NCBI GenBank assembly: GCA_011051825.1
Contig: DRKH01000011.1
Location: 1-19,044, forward strand
Origin: Desulfobulbus sp.
Lineage (GTDB): Bacteria; Desulfobacterota; Desulfobulbia; Desulfobulbales; Desulfobulbaceae
Length of the DNA: 19,044 bases
Direction: 5' to 3'
In this document: positions 14,300 to 19,044 of the stretch, piece by piece
Layout: every line of letters begins with the position of its first letter
Numbering within the stretch: the first letter of the stretch is position 1
Notes under the pieces: model-generated
What the model was told of the DNA's origin: nothing
Databases searched by the model: none
What the model saw: only the letters and a program-made list of their open reading frames with translations
Translations under genes and position numbers: made by a program

Positions 14300-14600
14300 A
14301 ACAGGAGTCAAAAACCAAGGAGGGGGAGCCAGGGATTTGAAACAATATGAAACTACTCAATGTTATCCGACAGGGGCGAATCTGCGGGTGTTATTAACCT
14401 TGACTGAACCTCTTTGTACCAGGCCCAAGACGATCTCTGAGAAAACAGGCGAGATATTTTCGCACCGGATAGGGTCGGCTCATCGAGCCGACCCTAAAAC
14501 AAAAAATGTCAGAAGCAGAATCAGCCCCTCTTTTATTCAACTACAGGTTTTCATTGGCTTTTATTTAACAGCAAATTAAAGCATTTTACAATGCCTTCAT
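14300..14600. other. Intergenic region between convergent cooC and secreted-protein genes
   Basis: 301 bp. AAGGAGGGGG near 14318-14327 looks like a ribosome-binding site, and an ATG at 14347 opens only 16 codons (MKLLNVIRQGRICGCY). It may be a gene remnant or chance. A strong hairpin at 14471-14495 is listed separately. Nothing else was recognised. Confidence 0.35.
14471..14495. terminator. Perfect 11-bp hairpin, possible terminator without T-tract
   Basis: AGGGTCGGCTC pairs exactly with GAGCCGACCCT around a 3-nt loop (ATC). It lies between two convergent genes, where a bidirectional transcription barrier is expected, 172 bp past cooC. Neither strand has T residues directly after the hairpin, so it is not a textbook intrinsic terminator. 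Confidence 0.5.
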
Positions 14601-15140
14601 CTATTGCAAGGTAACGATTCCACTTATCGGATAAAGATCGCTGCCGGGGGTGCCATGGATTTCCATATACAGATAATAGGAATATTGGGAATTATCGACG
14701 ACTTCGTTACTAATTGTGGTCGTTGTTTTTATGAACGGGGTTGTACTTGCTTCAGCAATGGAGGTGCTGGTATGTGCAATTGATACAGCGTCTGAACGAT
14801 ACAGATACACGTCGTCGTTATACGATGCTGTATTATCACAAATTACAGCAGTCAACGCGGTGATGGTTGCTCCATCCGGAAGCTGGATAGGAACTGTCAG
14901 AAATTCACTTCCACCTGATGTTGCATAGCGACCAAGACTAGTGCAGGTATCTCCTTGAGCTGTAGTTACAGAAGATGTTCTGGGAATACCTCCCAGGGAG
15001 CTCACGGACACCGACTTCCAGTTACCGGGACCACCTTTACTTGTATTGAGAGGAATCACTACCACCTTATCAGCAGCATAGGTGGGGAGAGCTACCAAGA
15101 CAAGTGCTACCACACAAAAGAACATAATAATTTTCTTCAT
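14601..15140 (-). CDS. Small secreted protein of unknown function under c-di-GMP riboswitch control
   Basis: 179 residues from the ATG at 15140, which has GGAGGG 8 bp upstream; a longer frame to 15224 lacks such a site. A clear Sec signal peptide, MKKIIMFFCVVALVLVALPT, ends at YAADK with cleavage after Ala22 or so. The mature part is Thr/Ser-rich and predicted all-beta, with ITALTAVICDNTASYNDDVYLYRS and SYYLYMEIHGTPGSDLYPIS suggesting a jelly-roll or Ig-like sandwich of about 155 residues. There are two Cys (DTCTSL and VICDN). No sorting motif or lipobox is seen. The leader holds a c-di-GMP riboswitch with a terminator, so it is probably a surface or matrix protein made in the sessile state. 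The family was not recognised. Confidence 0.85.
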   Translation of the reverse strand: MKKIIMFFCVVALVLVALPTYAADKVVVIPLNTSKGGPGNWKSVSVSSLGGIPRTSSVTTAQGDTCTSLGRYATSGGSEFLTVPIQLPDGATITALTAVICDNTASYNDDVYLYRSDAVSIAHTSTSIAEASTTPFIKTTTTISNEVVDNSQYSYYLYMEIHGTPGSDLYPISGIVTLQ

Positions 15141-15230
15141 GTTTTCCCTCCAGATGTACCATCTTTTTAAAGTTAGCGTCCAGGGCTGTTCATGCTTAAG
15201 CAAAGAACAACATCTGTTTATCACTTTGAG

Positions 15231-15277
15231 AAAATAAAAATAGCCGGGTCACCATATCTCTGCAGTAACCCGGCTAT
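15231..15277 (-). terminator. Riboswitch expression platform: terminator overlapping the aptamer
   Basis: Minus-strand ATAGCCGGGT (15277-15268) pairs perfectly with ACCCGGCTAT (15249-15240), extendable by wobble and Watson-Crick pairs toward the loop. It is followed by TTTTT-A-TTTT (down to 15231). The 5' strand of this stem is the conserved 3' segment of the c-di-GMP aptamer, so aptamer and terminator are mutually exclusive. Ligand binding would free transcription, an ON switch. That direction is inferred. Confidence 0.82.
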
Positions 15278-15335
15278 CCTAAGGATCCGTGGTTTTCCGG
15301 CCCTGTCTTTCAACAGGTTTGGCCTTCTCTTGATA
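15258..15335 (-). ncRNA. Class I cyclic di-GMP riboswitch aptamer (GEMM-I)
   Basis: Read on the minus strand from 15335: GAAGGCCAAACC, then the hairpin CCTGTT-GAAA-GACAGG with a GAAA tetraloop, then GGGCCGGAAAACCACGG, a small hairpin ATCC-TTA-GGAT, and AGCCGGGTTACTG. This follows the GEMM-I order GGCAAACC / GAAA hairpin / CGCAAAGCC / GCCGGGUUACCG. Using Vc2 numbering from memory, the ligand-contacting G20, A47 and C92 are kept, and G21-C46 appears swapped to C21-G46. G20 favours c-di-GMP over cGAMP. It lies in the leader of the secreted-protein gene at 14601-15140. Confidence 0.82.
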
Positions 15336-15553
15336 TTTTTTTCTTTACATAAGGTAATCAAAATTCAAAGGAAAAGTCAAGCTGATGGATCCAAAACAGC
15401 AGGGAGCAGACCACGGTTTATTGCAATTTAATTATTGATGTTGCCCATCCCTGTTGACAAAGAATGTCTACCTGTACTGACGATTTTAATGCTCTCAGCT
15501 CAAGCCTTCCCTTGCCAGGGCTTCGTCCCTAACCTTCCAGCATCCACCTGCAA

Positions 15554-16984
15554 TCAATACGCGCCCTTACCGGTGAACATACAGCGAATGGTCTGGAAAA
15601 TAATTTTTATGTCGTTGCGGAGAGAAAAGTTTAAAACATACCAGTCGTCCAGCTCGACCCGCTCCTTATAATCATCGGTATCGCTGCGTTTCATAACCTG
15701 CCAGGGCCCGGTAATCCCGGGTTTCATGGACACATAACGACCGGCGCTCTGCTCCCCGTTGCCCTTGTAATACTCTTCGAGTTCCTTGCCGACGATGGGC
15801 CGGGCACCGACCACGCTCATCTCACCCTTGAGAACGTTATAAAACTGGGGTAGCTCATCAAGGCTGGTTCTGCGCAGGAAACGACCTATCCGGGTGACTC
15901 GTGGATCTTTTTTCAACTTGTACGATTGGGACCACTCCTTTTCCATTTCAGGATTTTCAGCCAGAAGCGCCCTGAGCTGTTCATCGGCATCGACGACCAT
16001 GGTCCGAAACTTGAGACACTCAAACTCGCGGCCGGCGGAAGTAATCCGTCGATGCCGGTAAAACAGGGGCCCCCGGCTGTCGATCTTTATCAATGCGGCC
16101 ACGATCAGAAAAACAGGAAAGCCGAAGAACAGCACCAGCGAAGAAAAAATCACATCAAAGCTGCGTTTCCAGCCGGTATCCGGATTAAAATTAAGGACCA
16201 GCATCTCGCCGAGAGACTGAATTTCAGCATGATGGAGGCCGTAGATATAGAGATCCGGAACCAGAAAAATCTGGGCCCCGAGATCCCGGCATTCCTGGAG
16301 GATTTTAAATATTTTTCGCTCGGCCCGCATGGGCAGGGCAATATAGACGTAATCAATGTCATTGGCCTTGAGAAAATCACGGACCTCGTCAATGCGCCCG
16401 AGCAGCGGCCGGTTCAGGATCATTCCCTGTCCGCTCGCATCAATTTTATCATCAAAAAAACCGACAATCTCTATCCCGGCCCAGGGAATTTCTTCAACCT
16501 GACGGGCCATTCTGAACCCTAAGTCGCCTGCACCGACGATAACGGCATGACGAATATTTTTCCCCTGGGAACGGTAGTGACGAAGAATCTTGCGAACAAT
16601 AAGGTGGAGTGAAAAAATCAGGACCGGCATGGACACCGACCAGATTATGAAAACCACCCGGGAATAGGCCTCGGAGATTTTGAATATAAAGAAGTAAAAG
16701 AGAAGACAGCCGACTACAGTGCCCCAGGCCTGCAGGATAACGAGAAATTCCCGAAAATATTTCCAGCCGCGCCAGGACCGATACATCTGGAAGGAATGAA
16801 AACTGATAAAACAAACAACAAAGACAATAATCTCCAGATAGGTGTAATAGAAATTCCAGGGCACCTGGTACAGTTGAACCAGCAGCCAGAGGACAGCGCA
16901 GGCCAGGGAGCAGTCAAGCAGATGCAGAATCCGGTAGATAAATGAGCTGCGTTCCCGCAGATTCCAGGACAGAAGAGGTGACAT
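15554..16984 (-). CDS. Undecaprenyl-phosphate sugar phosphotransferase (WbaP/WcaJ type)
   Basis: This membrane enzyme starts exopolysaccharide or O-antigen repeat units by moving a hexose-1-phosphate from UDP-sugar to undecaprenyl phosphate. It has 476 residues. Four transmembrane helices lie at about 20-40, 48-66, 80-101 and 108-131. A Rossmann-like CoA-binding_3 domain follows (HAVIVGAGDLGFRMARQ at 146-162). The catalytic bacterial-sugar-transferase domain spans about 272-476: KRSFDVIFSS, RGPLFYRHRRI, CLKFRTM at 323-329, then DPRVTRIGRFLRRTSLDELP at 360-379 with the key Asp-Glu pair, SVVGARP, and KPGITGPWQV. It is the third gene of the minus-strand polysaccharide cluster, 145 bp after the rhamnosyltransferase-like gene. 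No ribosome-binding site is evident before the ATG at 16984. The sugar (glucose or galactose) is not decidable. Confidence 0.92.
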   Translation of the reverse strand: MSPLLSWNLRERSSFIYRILHLLDCSLACAVLWLLVQLYQVPWNFYYTYLEIIVFVVCFISFHSFQMYRSWRGWKYFREFLVILQAWGTVVGCLLFYFFIFKISEAYSRVVFIIWSVSMPVLIFSLHLIVRKILRHYRSQGKNIRHAVIVGAGDLGFRMARQVEEIPWAGIEIVGFFDDKIDASGQGMILNRPLLGRIDEVRDFLKANDIDYVYIALPMRAERKIFKILQECRDLGAQIFLVPDLYIYGLHHAEIQSLGEMLVLNFNPDTGWKRSFDVIFSSLVLFFGFPVFLIVAALIKIDSRGPLFYRHRRITSAGREFECLKFRTMVVDADEQLRALLAENPEMEKEWSQSYKLKKDPRVTRIGRFLRRTSLDELPQFYNVLKGEMSVVGARPIVGKELEEYYKGNGEQSAGRYVSMKPGITGPWQVMKRSDTDDYKERVELDDWYVLNFSLRNDIKIIFQTIRCMFTGKGAY

Positions 16985-17129
16985 AGATTATTGGCAGCCA
17001 GTGGGTGGAAGACAGAGGCGTGTTGATAGTCTCCTCCAGCGACGGAGACAACTGCTGGTCTTCCCCATTCCGGCCTCTGTTACATAGTTCGTTGTATCCG
17101 CCCCCCGGCATGATGGCTTGTACAAAAAA

Positions 17130-18071
17130 TCAAGACTGGTTTCCGGAGAGGACCGCATCCGTTGACCACCAGCGCCGATGAAGGCTCAGAAGCGGGGGCA
17201 AATTCTTCGGCAGCTTCTTGTACCGTTTTCCCAACTGATAGGCAATAAATTTAGCACCGCTTCGAAAAATACTCTCCGGCAGGCGGAGATATTTTTTCTG
17301 CTGCCTGAGGTAGGCTGTTTCAGAGCGGACAAACTGCTTTCCGGCCCCGGTCGGTGAACCAAACTTCTCCAGCATGTCACTGTGACAGGCATGGAACACA
17401 CCGATGTCAAAGTAGCGTCTGAAATCCTGGACCGGAGAATAATTATGCGAATGATAGACCCTGGCCTCACTGACGTAGGCCACACAGTAGCCGTTTTCCA
17501 GTAAATTTGCCAGTGCACAGGTATCCTCGCCAAAGAGTTGTCTGGCCGGAAAAAAACCATGACCGGCCAGTACATCCCGGCGCCAGGCGGCAAAGGAATT
17601 GGAGATGAACACGGTTTTAAAACCGTATGTCTTGCGATCCTGCCAGCATCTGACGGCGGATGTGCCCGGATAATTATGGAGCCGCAGGTGAGCGGCAAAG
17701 ATATCCGCATCCGGGGCCGGCAGCTGCCGCCCGTAGGTTGCGGCAATATCTTCTCTATCGGCAAACGGGGCGGTCAGTTTCTTAAGAGCAACGGTATCGG
17801 CAGGAACCGCATCCTGGGTCATAAAAATCAGAATGTCGCCCCGGGCCTGTTCCGCCGCCAGAGTTCGGGTACTGCCGTGATCAAAGTCTTCTCTGCCGAT
17901 AGAGACAACTTTTGCCCCGAATGTTCTGGCCGTGGCAACGGTGTTGTCGGTGGATGCCGAGTCATACACCAGCAGTTCATATTCTTCATCCAGCTGCTGA
18001 CGGCCAATCCCCTTCAAAACCTCTGCAAAGAGTTCGCCGCCGTTTAAGGTCGGGATAATAATTGAAATCAA
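17130..18071 (-). CDS. Family 2 glycosyltransferase, rhamnosyltransferase-like
   Basis: A cytosolic-face transferase of 313 residues adding a sugar, probably rhamnose by similarity, to a growing polysaccharide unit. GT-A landmarks: ISIIIPTLNGG at 2-12, DSASTDNT at 37-44, FDHGSTRTLAAEQARGD at 63-79 (the segment typical of RfbF/RfbN-like rhamnosyltransferases), and FMTQDAVP at 83-90 in the DxD position. FGEDT is the acceptor-side acidic motif. The start is a TTG at 18071 with GGGGAGGA just upstream; it overlaps the TGA stop of the preceding gene as TTGA, implying translational coupling. Donor and acceptor are inferred only from the family. Confidence 0.88.
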   Translation of the reverse strand: MISIIIPTLNGGELFAEVLKGIGRQQLDEEYELLVYDSASTDNTVATARTFGAKVVSIGREDFDHGSTRTLAAEQARGDILIFMTQDAVPADTVALKKLTAPFADREDIAATYGRQLPAPDADIFAAHLRLHNYPGTSAVRCWQDRKTYGFKTVFISNSFAAWRRDVLAGHGFFPARQLFGEDTCALANLLENGYCVAYVSEARVYHSHNYSPVQDFRRYFDIGVFHACHSDMLEKFGSPTGAGKQFVRSETAYLRQQKKYLRLPESIFRSGAKFIAYQLGKRYKKLPKNLPPLLSLHRRWWSTDAVLSGNQS

Positions 18072-18997
18072 GCTAATCCTCCCCGCGATGTTTTTTTGAT
18101 CTCCCGTGCCAGCAGCAGTGCCTTATGGCCCTGGAAAAGATAAAAGAGGAGAGGGTTCCATCTTAAAGCGAAAAACAACGCCGTCAGCAGCCTGTCTGCC
18201 GACAAAAGCAGGACATCGGGCCAGCACCGGAGGACAAAAGCCGGTCGTGCAGCGCCGGCACGACCGGTTTCTGCAGGATGAAGGCCGATGAGCAGGCTGA
18301 AGTTCGGTATTGATTCGCGCATTTTGGCCATCACCTCTTTTTTGGTCATCACGCCCATATGGGAACAGGTGTTGTCGATATGGAGAACGGTATATGATCG
18401 ACTTAACCTGATGCCCCATTCAATATCTTCAAACCCATAGCCTGTAAATCGGGGATCAAAACGGACCGACTCGACGATGTCGCGCCGCACCATGATATTG
18501 GAGGTAAACAGATATCGCCATGGACTCCGGTTACGTATCTCTGCTGTCAGGGCCTCAGTATGCCGACTTTTATAGAGATAAAAATCGTATTCCGGCCTGT
18601 TATGATTATTTTGCTCGTAACTGATCCCGCCGCAGACGATTTCAGCACCTTGATCGCCCTGTTCCAGGTACATCCGGAGAAAATCCTCCCGATCAGGCAG
18701 CATATCCGCATCCAGAAAAAGGACAAACTCCCCCTGTGCCTGCTTGAGCAATGCGTTACGGGTCGCGGCCCGGCCCCGGTTGACTGCAGATTCCTCATAG
18801 TGGACGAGGGGCAGTTGTTCGGCCAGGGAGGCGTTGGCATGTTTTGTTTTTGTTGTCGAACCGTCATCAAGAACAAGTATCTCCACCTGCACTCCATCCG
18901 GCAGCCGTTGCCCTTGCCTGCAAAGACGATCAAGCAGAGGGCCGATATCCCAGTTATAGACCGGGATTAAAATAGAGAGGAAAACAGGGGACGACAT
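18068..18997 (-). CDS. Family 2 glycosyltransferase
   Basis: A GT-A fold transferase of 309 residues for surface polysaccharide. It has SILIPVYNWD near the N-terminus, LVLDDGS at 41-47 for nucleotide binding, NRGRAATRN at 73-81, FLDADM at 94-99 as the metal-binding DxD, and GYGFEDIEWGIRL as the acidic acceptor motif. A hydrophobic C-terminal stretch (LLLSADRLLTALFFALRW) probably rests on the membrane. The ATG at 18997 is chosen because a weak GAGTGG precedes it; a GTG at 19006, directly after an upstream stop, would add three residues. The last four bases overlap the next glycosyltransferase. The sugar specificity is unknown; the chondroitin-synthase/GalNAc-transferase-like C-terminal motif is only a loose resemblance. 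Confidence 0.9.
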   Translation of the reverse strand: MSSPVFLSILIPVYNWDIGPLLDRLCRQGQRLPDGVQVEILVLDDGSTTKTKHANASLAEQLPLVHYEESAVNRGRAATRNALLKQAQGEFVLFLDADMLPDREDFLRMYLEQGDQGAEIVCGGISYEQNNHNRPEYDFYLYKSRHTEALTAEIRNRSPWRYLFTSNIMVRRDIVESVRFDPRFTGYGFEDIEWGIRLSRSYTVLHIDNTCSHMGVMTKKEVMAKMRESIPNFSLLIGLHPAETGRAGAARPAFVLRCWPDVLLLSADRLLTALFFALRWNPLLFYLFQGHKALLLAREIKKTSRGGLA

Positions 18998-19006
18998 CTC
19001 AACCAC

Positions 19007-19044
19007 TCAGGGTTTATGTTTTTTAACCAGAGCCAGCCTGCTCC
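19007..19044 (-). CDS. Possible C-terminal end of an upstream cluster gene (partial)
   Basis: On the minus strand a frame enters from the window edge, reads SRLALVKKHKP and stops at TGA (19009-19007), touching the GTG that could start the next gene. The basic tail and the tight packing with the glycosyltransferase operon make it plausible that this is the end of another polysaccharide gene. Eleven codons are too few for a product call. Confidence 0.35.
   Translation of the reverse strand, partial: SRLALVKKHKP

Noticed and set aside
14289..14579. 96-codon plus-strand frame after cooC
   Set aside because: It overlaps the end of cooC, runs through the hairpin at 14471-14495, has low-complexity content and no domain; it is probably chance.
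15258..15335. cGAMP-type GEMM riboswitch, as known from Geobacter
   Set aside because: The position equivalent to Vc2 nucleotide 20 appears to be G, which favours c-di-GMP. The alignment is by eye, so this is a preference, not proof.

Overview
The window reads as chromosomal DNA of an anaerobic, Gram-negative, sulfate-reducer-like bacterium, most likely a Desulfobacterota member near Desulfobulbales. That placement is an inference from a CO-dehydrogenase maturation ATPase (CooC type), a stand-alone IMP cyclohydrolase in place of bifunctional PurH, a secreted four-heme cytochrome that appears to contain selenocysteine, a class I c-di-GMP riboswitch, and family II pyrophosphatase. Genes are densely packed on both strands. 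No rRNA, tRNA, CRISPR array or transposase gene was seen.

Layout. 1-1751 (minus): hslR, purH (cyclohydrolase domain only) and purN (cut by the window edge). 1944-4182: folE2 (plus) converging on gabD (minus). 4289-6346: a PilZ protein (plus) converging on a pseudo-receiver/GAF/class III nucleotide cyclase (minus). 6777-9720 (plus): rarA overlapping a metallophosphatase-like tetraheme cytochrome whose frame is interrupted once by TGA. 9779-10702 (minus): manganese-dependent pyrophosphatase. 11121-12152 (plus): membrane-anchored protein of unknown function. 12437-13153 (minus): Bax-inhibitor-1 family protein. 13544-14299 (plus): CooC-type ATPase. 14601-15340 (minus): small secreted protein behind a c-di-GMP riboswitch with its own terminator. 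15554-19044 (minus): surface-polysaccharide genes (polyprenyl-phosphate sugar transferase, two family 2 glycosyltransferases, and the tail of another gene).

Three observations stand out. (1) The TGA at 8242-8244 lies in an otherwise open 542-codon frame, inside a Cys-Gly-x motif. It is followed after 12 nt by a 17-nt hairpin with a GGUCU loop, spaced as in the E. coli fdhF SECIS, so the gene probably encodes a selenoprotein. (2) A family of small non-autonomous mobile elements occurs three times (1093, 6497, 12191). Two copies are 154 bp, begin GTAAC and end GTTAC, and are each flanked by a perfect 8-bp target duplication. This fits mobilisation by an IS66-type transposase. The third copy has a different core with a 24-bp tandem repeat and no duplication. 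(3) A c-di-GMP-I aptamer at about 15258-15335 (minus) shares its last strand with an intrinsic terminator.

Second-messenger signalling recurs: a PilZ protein, a nucleotide cyclase and a c-di-GMP riboswitch all lie within 11 kb, together with secreted and polysaccharide genes that are typical c-di-GMP outputs. PurH and PurN work in the same purine pathway; PurN uses a folate cofactor, and FolE2 starts pterin/folate synthesis. Family names come from reading motifs by eye; no database search was run.
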